DNA from: Tyto alba
Lineage: Eukaryota; Chordata; Aves; Strigiformes; Tytonidae
NCBI RefSeq assembly: GCF_018691265.1
Contig: NW_024881329.1
Coordinates: 4,092,001 to 4,156,000 of the forward strand
Direction: 5' to 3'
Length of the DNA: 64,000 nt
A model generated the notes under the pieces. The model was not told the origin of the DNA and ran no database searches. It worked only from the letters and a program-made list of their open reading frames with translations. Numbering within the stretch: position 1 is the stretch's first letter; each line of letters opens with the position of its first letter. The position numbers and the translations under genes are program-made. This document shows positions 47,864-62,222 of this stretch, piece after piece.

Positions 47864-50800
47864 GTAATTAAGAGATAACCACTGTCATTATTCTTTCCTC
47901 AAAAGTATGTTGTAAATCTCCTTTGTGCTATTGTATGCACATAAAATAGTCATAAGAAAATAAAAAGTTTAAACATGTGCCAAGTAATGACTCTACAGTT
48001 TCTAATAACCAATCCAATACAATATCTGAAGTTAAGGTAAAGCAGAAGATGCATTTTAAAAATGTTTCTTTCTGTATTTAAGAGATCTGCATAGCTGTTT
48101 TCTGGTAGATACTTGCCTTCTAAGGTTTCTGTGTTTATGTAAAATATATCTTCCTAAAAAATAATTCAGATTTTTTTTTTCTATAACTATTGAAAAAAAA
48201 AAAATTTCATCTGAAGTCCATTGGACTATTCATGATTAAAATTAGCTGGAACATAAGTAATTGCACGGCCAGCACTTAAAAGGAGTATTTTTTAGAGATG
48301 CCTCTGAAGCTTTTGGGGAGGGGAATCATAGGAAGAAAGAGAGGAAGAGGGAAATTTTGCAAAATAGGTCCCAGCATGAACCCAGCGTGGTTCTTAAACT
48401 ATACCAGCTGTTTTCAGGATACACCTGTATACCTAAATTTGCCTAGATACTTTTATTAAGAGCTAAATTAATAACGGGGAGTGATGGCACCACAAGCACA
48501 AAAGTCAGTTAGAAAGCAGAGCCTTCCTGTTTAAAAAAAATAAATAAAATAAAGAGAAGCTAAATAGGGATACAAAGAAATTTCAAAGGACATGAAAAGC
48601 AATTCTTTGTGGAACATCACACTTGGGCATCATTTCCTTTTTAATAGAAGGGGAGAAATTTATGTTCTATTTTAAAGTCTAGGTTTGAATATAGTCCATG
48701 TGATCATGTCCATTTAAGAACCCAGCATGATATTATAAAGAATTAATACCTTTTTTATGGATGTGTTTATGCTCTTGTAAAGTCTGTAGGACTGTTTCAA
48801 ATTGTGTAGGAAAGATCATATTCTACTAGTGGTCAATACAAGTCCTGTGCATCGGTTAAGATGAATGGCTCATGGTTAAGGAAGGATTATGTAGATTATA
48901 GGGAAAACAGTACTTAGAAATTAATGGGTTTCTAGGCTTTGTTCACCTCACCTACCAAAAATTAATTTCATGTATTAATTATAAATCAGATGTCTTTGGC
49001 ACACTCTAACCTTAAAACTGAATTTCGGAAGGAAAATCACCATACTGGGTTACTCCATTAGCTGGATTCATGAGTAAATAACCTTTCTCTTCCATTTAAG
49101 AAAGTTTCTAAATGTCTTAAGGCTTACACATGTGGATACAACTGTGATATCTGTCACAGATCCAGAGACCAGGGATTTGATCTGATTTTGAATTTTTTTC
49201 TCTTTCCATGTAAATTCTTCCTGTTAAGCAAATCAGTTTCCTTCTAAAATATGTTTTTAACTTGTGTTATGTTTTTCACCATGGCAAATATTCTATACAT
49301 AGCGTACACTAAAAATACAGGTTGCAGTTCCACTGATGACATGAGTAACTGTTGCCTGGTTTGTTACAATTTCACTGGAAAATCTCACATTTATAGTCTT
49401 ATAATTCATCGTCTTATGTAATTCATTTGCCATGGTATGAATCGTGAATTGTGTGTGTAATCTTTTCTAATCTCCATACTGGGGTGTACCAAACAATGTA
49501 GTTCAGAGTGTCCTGTGCTACAAAGGATGTTCTACACATTTTATTTGACTGTTACTTGGTTACATTTCCCAGAAATTCCCCTTGCATGGATTCATCTCTC
49601 CCTTTCCTGGGTCTGCCTCCCTGCACATGCAGTTACTAGCGAACAGCAACGGCCAGGGGGGCAAATTTAATATTTGGTGTTGGCTTTGGTGCCTTTTGCA
49701 AACTTTTGTATATGATGGGGGAAATTCTAACTCATGTAAGAAGATTTTTGCCATGAATATTGGTTAGTTAGCAGAGGGACGTAAGTAAAGAAGAGAAGTA
49801 GTTAAGGAAAGCTGTGGGACAGGCTTCTACTTTTGTTTCTTCAATACTCATCCATTGCCTGCTGCAGGTTTTGTTCCTTTTACAAAGCTAACATGTTGTC
49901 AACATCAAGAGTATTTTCTCTTGAAAATCAACTTTCAATATGAAGTAATTAAAGAAATATCAGTAATGACTATTAAATACCCTATCCTACTCAGAAATTA
50001 AGCTTCATTCATAAATTCTATTTATTCCAGGTTTTCAGTTCTTGTTCTAAAGAGAAAAAAGCAGCCCGGAAAATGAAAAGCAGGCAGGGCCGTACCTACT
50101 CTTTCTAGTGTCAGACACGTGCATCAGAGTACAAGGATGGCAGGAGAAAGCTCTGCATCTTTGTTCTTATGAAACAGCTTTTCTGAACCTGGAGTTTCCA
50201 AGCTGATCTTGCAGATTTCTTTCTTGCTTATTTATAGTACAAAAATAATCCAAACCCCATTTTTTTTTTGTATCCTCATGTTTACAATACTAGTCCATGG
50301 AAAGACTTATGGGCTTACGCCATCAGTGAATTATATTTCTTTCTTTGTGGACGTTACTTATGGTTTATATGTGTGTAAGCAGTCGGGGTTCTTGGGAATT
50401 CTTCTGTGCACTCTTTGGTTAGATTGAAGCAATTGCCATTCCTGTTTAGCCTTCCACTAGAGAGTATCTCACATTCACCCAAGGTCTGCAGTTGGCTTTG
50501 GAGAATCTGGCAGACTGAAATATTTGTTTGATGAAGTGGTATTATTAACGTTTATTAAAGTAATGATTCCTGGAAATGTGGGAGCTATCTCCAAGTCAGG
50601 TGCAGGGGACTGCATGAAGGTACCACAGACTGGTTTTTGTATTGTATCCCATTTTCCTTTGGTTTAAAAGAGAAGGTATTTGTGTGATGGAATTGAGGAA
50701 AACCTGCAGCATGTGAAATAAGGTTAAACAGTGCAGAGACATCTCCTGCTTTTGAAGTACATGTGATAAAATATTTCTGGGACCTCAGATGGGATACAAA

Positions 50801-50955
50801 TTCTGGTGTGTTAGAAGCTACCACTGTAAACTCTTTTCCTTGCTCTCAAAAGGTGCAAGAAAGAAAAAGTTGTAATTCAGTGTTACCAAGGTTTTTAACA
50901 AACCTTGAAAATTATCTACAGAGTATCTATACGCAGCATAATGAATGAGTCAAAT
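47864..50955 (+). other. KCNQ1: KCNQ1 intron 12, middle part
   Basis: This is AT-rich intron with short T and A runs (about 48171-48180, 48194-48205, 50261-50270). No exon-like frame is recognised. Confidence 0.55.
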
Positions 50956-51523
50956 ATAGAATCACAGAATGGTTTGGGTTGGAAGGGACCTTTAAAGCTT
51001 AACTAGCCCAACCCCCCGCCATAGGTAGGGACATCTGCAGCTAGAGCAGGTTGCTCAGAGCCCTGTCCAACCTGGCCTTGAACATTTCCAGGGATGGGAC
51101 ACCTGCAACCTCTCTGAGCAGCCTGTACCAGCCTGTACCAGTGCCTCATCATAGCACATTTGTTCCTTACATCTGTCTGAGTCTACCCTCTTTTAGGTTA
51201 AGAGCATTGCCCCATGTCCTATGGCTACAGGCCCTTCTGGAAAGTCTGTCCCATCTTTCTTATAAGCCCCCCTTATATATTGAAAGGCCACAATAAGGTC
51301 TCCCCAGAGCCTCCTCTTCTCCAGGCTGGACGCCCCCAACTCTCTCAGCCTGGCCTCACAGAGGAGATGCTCCAGCCCCCCCAGCATCTTCGTGGCCTCC
51401 TGGACCCGGTGAAGCAGCTCCGTGTCTTTCCAGTACTGAGGACTCCAGAGCTGGAAGCATCACTCCAGGGGGGTCTCACCAGAGCGGAGTAGAGGGGCAC
51501 AGTCACCGCCCACGACCTGCTGG
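50956..51523 (-). mobile_element. CR1 LINE, 5'-truncated, antisense to KCNQ1
   Basis: ATAGAATCACAGAATGGTTT followed by GGGTTGGAAGGGACCTTTAAAG is the reverse complement of the avian CR1 3' end. Similarity then runs through CCTGTCCAACCTGGCCTTGA, CTCCTCTTCTCCAGGCTGGA and GGGGTCTCACCAGAGCGGAG to about 51523. The minus strand keeps the RT C-terminal motif LRELGASSLEKRRLWGDLIV. It is about 570 bp, shorter than the other copy and less GC-rich. An exact 10-bp tandem duplication (GCCTGTACCA twice, 51121-51140) arose inside it. Confidence 0.93.
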
Positions 51524-53260
<1,737 letters not shown>

Positions 53261-53307
53261 GTTGGACCAATCCATAGGGAAGCCATCTCTTTTTATCTCA
53301 GTCTCAG
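53261..53307 (+). CDS. KCNQ1: KCNQ1 coding exon equivalent to human exon 14 (C-D linker)
   Basis: This 47-bp exon has acceptor TTGTCTTATAG and donor CAG|GTAAGT, a consensus donor. Its first base completes the arginine codon begun in the previous exon, and its last base starts the next glutamate codon. It encodes LDQSIGKPSLFISVS, about human residues 563-577. This is the linker between helix C and the helix D assembly domain and includes the equivalents of human S566 and G568, both known long-QT positions. It is identical to the human peptide as I recall it. The exon is too short to stand out as an open frame and was identified by homology, phase and splice sites. The flanking introns are only 695 and 816 bp, so exons 13-15 form a compact cluster. 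Confidence 0.96.
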
Positions 53308-54123
53308 GTAAGTTAATATGAAGGATGTGTCTAAAGTTAACCTGATGAAAATATAATTAATGGAGAATACTTGTTAAAATTCTTTTTATTTTGTTGCTAA
53401 ATTTTTAAAACAGTGCTAACCAGTGTGGTCTACAGTTTAGGCATCCACAATAATATTTAGTCATCAACACCTTTAAAATAAGGTTGTTCTTATTTAGATA
53501 TTTAAAGCACGTACTTGCACTGAAGTCTTCAAAATGCTGACTCTGATCTCTCTGAGACTCACCGTATTTTCATTAAAATGGTGTGCTATGATTACAGAGT
53601 TTCTATGAAATCAGTAATATTCACATAAAGCTCTGATTGCTTTGAAGAGAGACTGGAAAATGAGCACAAAGTACTAAGTTTGTTAGTGACAAGTCTGGCT
53701 AATGAAAGCTCTCTGCCTATGTCATTTTCAAACTCATGTTTCTATGTAGTTTATAGGGGGGAAAAAAGATAAAATGTTACCAAATGTATTGTTCAGGTTT
53801 GCTGTAGATTCTTTTGCATAGTGGCAGACTGTCTTTAAATGGCAATTAAAACATTAACTAAATTGGGAAGAGTTTTGTTCTCCCAGGTTAAAGTATAAAA
53901 CCGAGGTTGAAAGTACCTTAAGTTTAAGGGCTATTAAAAGCTGTGGCGTGGGCTATTGCTATAAAAAGAAACAAAAAGCTGCTTTTAAGGAATAGAACTA
54001 CTAGCCTGGCAAAGGTGTTCAGTTACACTGCGTTGGTGGGCTAGTTAAACACACCCTGTTGTGGCTTGCTGCTATTTTGTTATACCACCATATATTAATT
54101 TGAAAATGTTTCTTGTTCCACAG
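53308..54123 (+). other. KCNQ1: KCNQ1 intron 14
   Basis: This 816-bp intron has a GTAAGT donor and a TCTTGTTCCACAG acceptor. There is no recognised repeat or internal exon. Confidence 0.9.
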
Positions 54124-54185
54124 AAAAAAACAAAGATCGAGGGAATAACACGATTGGTGCCAGGCTGAACAGGGTGGAGGACAAG
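54124..54185 (+). CDS. KCNQ1: KCNQ1 coding exon equivalent to human exon 15 (start of helix D)
   Basis: This 62-bp exon has acceptor TTCTTGTTCCACAG and donor AAG|GTAAGC. With the G carried from the previous exon it encodes EKNKDRGNNTIGARLNRVED plus a final lysine, about human residues 578-598. It ends on a complete codon. It enters helix D, the parallel coiled coil that gives Kv7.1 its subunit-specific tetramer assembly and an AKAP9/yotiao contact. Equivalents of human T587, R591 and R594, all known trafficking or assembly mutation sites, are conserved. The differences from human as I recall it are asparagine for S580 and for S585. The remaining helix D sequence and the C-terminus lie in the last exon, which is not in this window. 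Confidence 0.97.
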
Positions 54186-57100
54186 GTAAGCCTCAGTTGG
54201 ACTGGCAGTGAATGAGGGCATGGTCTGTGATTGAACAGTGCTTGTTTCATAGGATGTGGGGGAAAATTCAGCTTAAAATAGAGTTGAATGCCTGTCTTTT
54301 TCAGGTGATGGAGCACATTTTTTGTGGCAGATTGCATTTTTGGTTCTTTCTTGTCATTTTAACAGAACAAGAAAAAAAATGGACTTTAATTGATTTTGGT
54401 CTCTTTTGGGACTCACTTGGGGGTTTGACTTTTAATTGTATATATTACATATGTCTCAATGCTCTACTTCCTTCCCCCAGAATAGATAAAAGGCTCTGTT
54501 CCTTTAATATTTCACTGTGTTATGGTCCCTAAGATTTCCCTTTCATCATTGCTCTGTTGTTTATATAATTCCACCTACAATTCCTTAGAGAGAGTGATAG
54601 CAAACCTTGTTCTGTCCTGGTTTTCATTCCTTATGACAAATGGAGTTTCTCCTTCCAAGTGACGTGAAGCCAGAAAAAAATGAGGCTTGTTCTATAATCT
54701 CAAATTAACAGTTAAATGCTTTGTAACCCTTTATTTCAGTGCTGGCAGAGCTTGAAAAATTAGATGTCAGGTAGAGGCTATGTCACTGTTAAAAAATACA
54801 GGTTTGCCTGTATTAAGGAAGGAAAAGGAGAGTTAAGAGAAATGGTTTGAATCCTTTACTGGTCTCTTATGGTGATTTGGTGAGGGGGTGAAAGAATTTC
54901 TTTACCTTAGTATTATTTCACTCATGTATCTAAACTGTTTATTCGGTATTAAGGAGTGAAATTTTTTCTTGAGGAAAAGAGCTTTCAGAGTGTTTCTTCC
55001 ACAACTGGGAGTATGTGATAACTTCATGAAGGATTTGTTCTGAAGAAATATCCAGTAAATATTCTGCAAACCAAAAAAGGTGTGAACAACACATCCCGAA
55101 GGATGCAAACTGAGCACCATGATCTGTATTGATTCACTTGTGACAGAGCTGTTCCTTAACACTTCTGAAATACTCAAGAAAAACTTGAATGATAGTACTC
55201 AGAACTGTACTTCAATCTATTGAAAATAAATGACATTTAAAAGGGAACAGGTCCCTTTTGGCATATAGGGTGGCACACAGAAAGGGTGAAGTAGAAGATA
55301 GGAAGGTATGGTGCATTTAGCATGAAGAAGAATCACTGTGCAGCACTCGCTCGGATCTGTGGCTGGCAACCCTTCTTACACATGGAAGCCCTTTCCAGAA
55401 AGTCTGGATTGCATTTATTTGTTTTCTCTCCGTAATGTCAACTAAAAGTGTGGAACACTAAAAAATATCTTGTGACTTACGACAAAGAGCAATGACTTTT
55501 CGGTTTGGACAAATAATTCTCAAATGACAGCTAAAATAGCTTCTCAGTGCTATTTGTAAAATCTCCCAACAAGCCTGGGAAAGCTTTGGTGTTGTACTGG
55601 CTCAGAGATAAGCGGTTTGGGGTTATTAATTACTCTTTTTACATCCTTACAAATAAGTACACCGTGAATTTATAGTGACTGTTGTTTTATGTCTTGTAAT
55701 GGGACTGTAAAACACTCCCTGTTTAATTTTAGTATAGCCGGGTTAAATTTTAGCCTTGTTTTAAGTAACAGACCCTTCTTTCTTTGCAGTTGCATGAGGT
55801 CATCTGTGGTTTCAGAGTTGTATGTTATCTGCCCTATACAGCTAGTCCTATCTGCAGGAATTTTATCTGAAAGTAGCTGGAAGGCTAAAAATAGAGAATT
55901 TCGGTTGGACTCGGCAAACAGTGGTATACATGACAACACACTGGCAACTCTGAAATCACATTTTTGCTGCAGATGGTGGCCAAAGGCAGTTTTTTGGTAC
56001 CTTTGCTCTCAGAGACTGGCATTTGCTTTCCTGTAAAGTACATGGTACATGGTATGCTTTCAACATACAATTAAATCCTTCCTGAGCTGAGCACTACGTA
56101 AATAATGTCTGTATCAGCTGTTTTTTGAGGTGACTACATATTTTAAACAGTTACATCCCATTTGCTTTGTGATTTAGTTTTGAGTCTTGGACTTCTGAAG
56201 GAGAAATTTTCAGTTCTGCAGGCTAGTGTTAGCATCTGACCACCTTCTGTGCATTTGAAAAATGTCCTTCAAGTCACTTTAAAATGAGAGGTAGCCTGAA
56301 ATTACTTGGACACTCCTGCTACAGCAAGAAATTACATGGTACTTGCCATGCCGCAGGAATAAGCTAAGTTCTTCTAATAGATCTTTCTTAATGATGGTCA
56401 GTATGCTCCTTGCAGTAGAAGGCTAGTATACAGTTGTTAGTCTGTGTTAAAGCAGAAAGGGTAGAAACCCTGAACTTTGATTTTTTTATAACTTTTGGAT
56501 TCTTCTGCTTATGGATGGCTGCTGTCAGCAGAGGATCTGTTACTTGCACATCACAGGCAGAATCCAATTTTATGTATATTCCTATAGGCTTCTGTGGAGG
56601 TAAATTTTAACTCAATAAGTGTTTACAAATAAGTGCTGTCTTCAAGGCTATTTAATTGTGTTCCTGGGACATCATGTCACTCTTGCAAAGCTTTTGTACT
56701 TGTGGCACAAGCAAACATGCTCTAGGGGCATATGTATGGCTGGCAGTACAGAGGGGAAGGGACATTTTAAAAATAAAATGCTTAGAGTCAAACAGCAGTA
56801 CGTTGGCAGGAATTATGATACTTTATGGCACGGATCTGAATTTCCAAGTATTGAAATCAGCAAAAAATCATGTTTTCTTCTTTTAAATTTAAGAATATGT
56901 TCATCTGAGGGAGGGAGTCCTGTAGAGTCTTTTCATCTTGTGCACTGAGTGGAAACCTTGCCGTTGTAATATTTACAGGTAGCGGTAATGTCACTAACGA
57001 TTGTTTCCTAATACGCAAAAGCCAGGGGGATGAATCACGCTTGGAGGAACCTTCCTGCACATTCCTTCCCATAGAATTTTGTAACTGTGGCAAGCGGCTG

Positions 57101-57260
57101 CAGAGGTGGCTTTGTAAGCCTGACTAGAAACTGCACAACCCGCTGGGCCTTCGTGGAAAGAAATCACAATCCGACATGTAATCACAGTGTTATTTCGACT
57201 TTGCCGTTGTCCTCTGCTGCTTACAAAGCTGAGGGCAGCAAGGGCTGTGTTGCTCTGAGG
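54186..57260 (+). other. KCNQ1: KCNQ1 intron 15, first part
   Basis: This is intronic sequence after the GTAAGC donor. No sequence resembling the last KCNQ1 coding exon (the rest of helix D and the C-terminus) is found here. Opposed frames at 55670-56036 and 56619-57093 lack family features. Confidence 0.6.
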
Positions 57261-57419
57261 GCGGGCGGGACACGGGCCAGCGCTGGCCCAGACGGCTCGT
57301 AGCCCCCCCAGCAGCGCAGTGCCCAGGCTGAGCCCCCAGACCCCGCTGAGCCGCGGTGCTCCCAGCGCCTGCGTGTAGACGCGCCGGCCCGGTCCCGCCG
57401 AGAACGGCCTTGCGCCGGA
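57261..57419. promoter_or_regulatory. CpG-dense patch in KCNQ1 intron 15, possible small CpG island
   Basis: By hand count about 21 CpG dinucleotides fall in ~160 bp, including GCGGGCGGGACACGG, CCGCGG and GACGCGCCGGCCCGG. The flanks are not CpG-rich, and a 20-base T-run follows at 57462-57481. It does not match CR1 or the LTR. A 159-codon minus-strand frame (57221-57700) crosses it, but it includes a lysine run templated by the T-run, so I do not call it a gene. It could be an intronic promoter, an enhancer, or the GC-rich head of an unrecognised retroposed sequence. Confidence 0.4.
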
Positions 57420-57461
57420 TTACAGCAGCAAATCAATTTATTTGCAGTGACCAGCCTTCTC

Positions 57462-57481
57462 TTTTTTTTTTTTTTTTTTTT
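57462..57481. repeat. Poly-T run (20 bases)
   Basis: An uninterrupted T-run lies about 40 bases downstream of the CpG-dense patch. On the minus strand this is poly-A, which could mark an old retroposed sequence, but no parent sequence is recognised. Confidence 0.9.
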
Positions 57482-60400
57482 ATCCTTGAACATCTGTGAC
57501 TGACTGTTCAGCCCACCCTCAAGAAACCTGGCCACTGCTGGCTTGCTACCAAAATCAAAATCAAAGCCAGTTTTTCCAGATAGGCCCAGCTGTGTGTGCG
57601 CAGCGCTGTTAATCCTCACGCAGAGAGCACTACGTGCCAGTGGTTGGACTCTGGGTGTGCCCAGCAGCTCGGTCCAGGAACAAGCCCACAGTGCACTCAA
57701 GAAACTTGCATGTACTACATCTCTTTTCTTTTCGCTGCTTTAATTTTAGCTTGGCTATAAATGACTGTAATGCTAGCTTTTTAGACTAAATTCATCTGTG
57801 CTTTTTCAACCTTTTGCCAACCATTAATTTAGATATAACAGGGGCGGCTTGCGCTTTTCAGGTAATCAGCCAGGCTTGTTGCTTGGCTGCCCTAAGATTA
57901 TTCAGTCTTAAATATGGGCACTGCACAAAATCATCTAGAATATACAGTGAGGGCTAAAACTGGCAGTCCCTGGACTCTCGACAGGCTGGTGCCTACAGAC
58001 CAGACTGCCCCAGATGCCAGTAGGTCCTGCCTGCGGACCTCCCAGAGCAGAGTAACAGAACCCAGGTTTACAAAATTTTTAAAAACCATTCCGAGCAGTA
58101 GACATTGTTCTCTATTCTCTGTTAAGTTGTTTTAAAAATAGGACTTAACCTTCTGCAGTGATTTGGACACTTTAAAAATTGCCTTTGAAGAATAGTAATA
58201 TCAATTCAAAGCAATTTTCTGGGCGTCCCTTCTGTATACTCAGAACTATTCCTGTATCTGACAGTAAGTATGGCATTAATATAAGTATTGCCAAGGTCAC
58301 AAGCAAAATCTTATAATAGTCTTTTCAGTTGTATGGAACATTAGGAGTAATGCTATCTACTGCTAAAGTTTTAAGGATTTAAATGGAGATTTCTGTTTAT
58401 ACAGAAGGTGTGTAGAAGTGAGACATGTGACACCTTTTAACGTGAATCCAGCAATTCTACAAGGCAATATTCATTCCAAGCATATGCACATTTTGCATGC
58501 TTACAGCTGAAAATGTGAACTCTTGTATTCTGACTGGTATTAATCCAAAGAGCAACATGCAGAACTTCAAACACGCAGCACAGCACCGCAGAGAATCCGT
58601 TCACTTTTTCAGATTTACCTTAAAAGCAGATAGCACCACCTTTTAAATCAAAACAAATCTGTTTAAAAACAAATCTATCATGTGAAAGCATCTAGCCTAA
58701 AATAGGTGCTACTGTGCAGCTTGAGTTGCCTACTGGAAATCTGAACTGATCTTGGAAACCAAAACTGGAAGGAGGTTCTCCTCTTTGCACAGTTCATTTG
58801 AGTTCTCGTTATGGTGATTTGGTTTTCTATCTTCCACCTACAATGCCTTTGATTATTAAATGTATAGATCCCGTGTTCAGTAAAATATAAGGACATGATA
58901 GATATTTGATACATTTTTCACTGTAAGTGCTAAGTATGGAACTGTTAAAGAGAAATGAGTGCAAAGGCTTTATTTAAGGTGGCTTTCAAAAAGTGGTGGA
59001 GACGTGGATGTTACAACATTTATACACGTGGTATGACATTTTCTTCTGGCTAAATAATTCTCTGTGATTGTTTCACCAGAGCACCGAGTCTATCCATATG
59101 TGTATTAGAAACCAATTTGGCTGGAACCCTGTTAAACACAGTCCAGATGAAAAGAATGACCACGGATAAGTCTAGGTCCAGTTTCTGATTTTACTCTTGC
59201 TCTTTCCTGCTCTTGCTTTCTAATCAACTAATAGTTCCCCATGGCAAAAAGCTTTATATCTAACTTCTCTGTTTGATTTGCTCAAAAATATTCGAACTTG
59301 AGTTATATATATTGCAGAGGACTGTCACTGTAAGGTTAATAAATTTCCTGTTTTATTGTATCACAAGGTAAACTGTAATCATGCCATCTCTAATAATGAA
59401 CTCCCAGCCCATCCAACGCAGAAAGATTTAGGACATGCTCCAGAGCCCATTAAAGGTGGTAGGAGACCTGGCGGGCTGTAAAGCAGACCTTTTCATCAAA
59501 ACTTACGGTCACCTTGATGAGCCAACATTCCAGCCTTCCTTCATCAGGATAGGCAGGAGCATTAACCTTTATCAAGCTTGTATGCCTTTGAGAGGGTTTT
59601 TTATTTTGGTTGTTCTGATAGTTTTGCTCAGTAACACAGATGTGTTACTTACATGACAAAATTTCTGTCATAAATGGAAGTATAGATTTGTACATATCTG
59701 TGTCTCATTACTGGATGTTCCATACTTGGGAAAGTATTATCTCATCTATCTCTTCCTAGGTTCACAAATACCAGGTTTCATGCTGACAGCTTGTTCACCT
59801 GAAAGAATTCTTTGTGTGTGGCCAGTCTTCCAATTTTGTGTGGAATATCTGAATTATCTAACATAGGATCAAAGTTTGGTGGGTTTTTTTGTCTATTTTT
59901 AGTGGCATTCTGTAGCCTGTGGGAACAGTTACTGTGCTTCCTGGTGTAACATAGCAATTACTGCAACTTCAAAAAAGACCTTGACTGGTGATGGCCTTCT
60001 TGCACATCAGTATGCAACGGACACGGACATTTTGGCTTTATTTTTAATTGAGTAATAATGCTGAAAAATTGATGGTAAAAGACTGACAAAAAAACATCAG
60101 ACTTTCTGGTGAGTGTTGGAAAGCACAGTTAGGGCCATAAGTCATCAATTGGAAGAGACAGATTCAGAAAGTGTCTGGCACAGAAAAAATCAGCACTTTG
60201 CAGGCTGAACATGCACTAGGCAGCTCAGGTATTAATATTGGCAGCTTCTGCAATAGCTGTGTGAGGATTTGCCATCCTGATACCTAGAAACAGAACTAAA
60301 AACTGTGGGTTTGGACGGAAAATTTAAAAGATACGCAAAATGAATAAAAATCAAAGAACCACCGCCAAGCAGTTACTCATCTTGTATGTAGTTCTTGCAG

Positions 60401-62201
60401 TAATGCAGAAGTAATAACCTGGGGGATGTGGAGGAATATTAAGAGGCATATGGAAGATTAAGTATCCCTATTAATTTAATCCTTAGTCTTTTTCCAGATG
60501 CTGAAGTACAAGCATACGGAAGCAATTTCGGTGCTGAACTTTGTGATGGAGGATGCCCATTTTCTATAAATTGGACTACAACTAAGCACATCCTTCATCA
60601 ATCTAGGTCATTAGGCAGCCTTACAATTTTAATAGCTTTTCTCTCACCAATCTGATAATATTTCAGTGGATAAACAACAAAAACCTGCAGATTTCCATTT
60701 CCAGTATCCTATGCTTCCCATCTCCCCAGCTACAGTAAAATAAAATTATCAGGCATACATAGTAAAAATGAAAACAAAAAATAATTACTTTTAGGATCCA
60801 TTGCTGCCAGAAGCTCTGGTAGCCAGAATAGAAACAAACTGAGAGAGAGATTAGGCAAAGTCATGGTGAAGGGCTCGCTTGAGGATTATTAAACAGGATG
60901 TCTGTCTGTAAACCCCAGTTTAGCAAGTGCTTTAAACAGTAGTCAGCGATGAGTTGGTAAAAAGAGGAAAAATATGATTTTATGTATATGTACTTTCTTA
61001 CGGTCTTTTTTAAGACTCTGCCACAGGCCTTGTAGCAGAAACAATATAACCGGGTCAGATAAACTTTAGTCTTGTTCAGTATAGCCTTTTTATGCTAGGC
61101 TGTTACACATAGCTGCTTGCTGCTGGATTTGGTCACCCGTACAGCCCCACGCAGCCGAGCGCTGCCGTACGGTGTCTCAGACCTGCTCTGTTTGCCAAGG
61201 CCGTGTCAGCAGGCCCCTGGGCCTGCCTCGAGGACTTTGTGGGACTTTTTGCAGCACCATACCTTGAAGACCGTCTTTGGAACAGCCTTCACTTGCACCC
61301 AGTTGGTAGCAATAATTTTATCTGTTTGAGGCTCATTAGATCCCACCACGGCACAAATGAAAAACAATCAGTGTTTGCATTCATCATGAAATTTTTGAAT
61401 ATACACAGTGTTAAGTACTATCTATAACCTGTAGGATATTATCTAGGTGCAGTAGCCTAGATATAGTTACAGACCTGGCCTACAGAGCAGAGTTACAAGA
61501 TGTTTTGATGTTTTGATGTCTGTTTCTGAAGTGTCATCTTTTGGACCAGAAAAAATGTGATTATATCAAAAAAAGAAATGTAGCATTGAATATAAATATC
61601 CACAGATGTTGAGGATACAGCAGCTCATTAGCTTATTTACAGGAGATGAGAGTATACACTTCCTCAACACTGTAAAATAAAGTTAAGCAAGGCAAAATAT
61701 TATCTTTATTCTAGAGAAGGGTGACTGAAGATAGTTCAAGCTAGCACACAGTTGCTGTGCAAGTATTCAAAAGCAATGACTAATTAAGCTCAGGTTATTC
61801 AGTCACACAGAGTCATCTGTGATACTCCTTTATGTATTTTATAAAAAGTAAAAAGGCCAAAGTGAAATACTTCTGAAGAGAAGACTTCCTATTTAAGTGA
61901 GTTGCTATAGATCTTACACCAAATTTCTAGCACTTCTGGGTGCGCACAGTTGGGAAGCATGATGCTAAAGGCAGAGTGTAACCCTTTACAAATATGAAGT
62001 GTTACATACATACATTATTATTTTTTTTTAATCTCAGTGATTTCTTTCCTGTTTGGGATCTGGTTAATTACATTTGAATTCTTAACACCGGCAACGGCTG
62101 CATGCTTGTTTTCTGCATAGCTGTCTACTTGCCTATTAAAAGCAGAAATCCCAGAAGAAATTTAGGTAACATGCAATATATCCTATAAAATCTAGGAATA
62201 T
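57482..62201 (+). other. KCNQ1: KCNQ1 intron 15, middle part
   Basis: This is AT-rich intron with no recognised repeat family. Small tandem duplications occur (for example GATGTTTT twice near 61500-61518). No exon is recognised. Confidence 0.55.
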
Positions 62202-62222
62202 GGGGGGGGGGGGGGGGGGGGG
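62202..62222 (+). repeat. Poly-G run (21 bases)
   Basis: There are twenty-one consecutive G residues between GAATAT and AAATGG. Runs of this length are polymorphic and are often miscounted by sequencing, so the true length is uncertain. It can form a G-quadruplex. Confidence 0.95.

Noticed and set aside
57221..57700. 159-codon minus-strand frame with a basic stretch
   Set aside because: The lysine run comes from the 20-base T-run and the rest from the CpG-dense patch; there is no family similarity or splice context.
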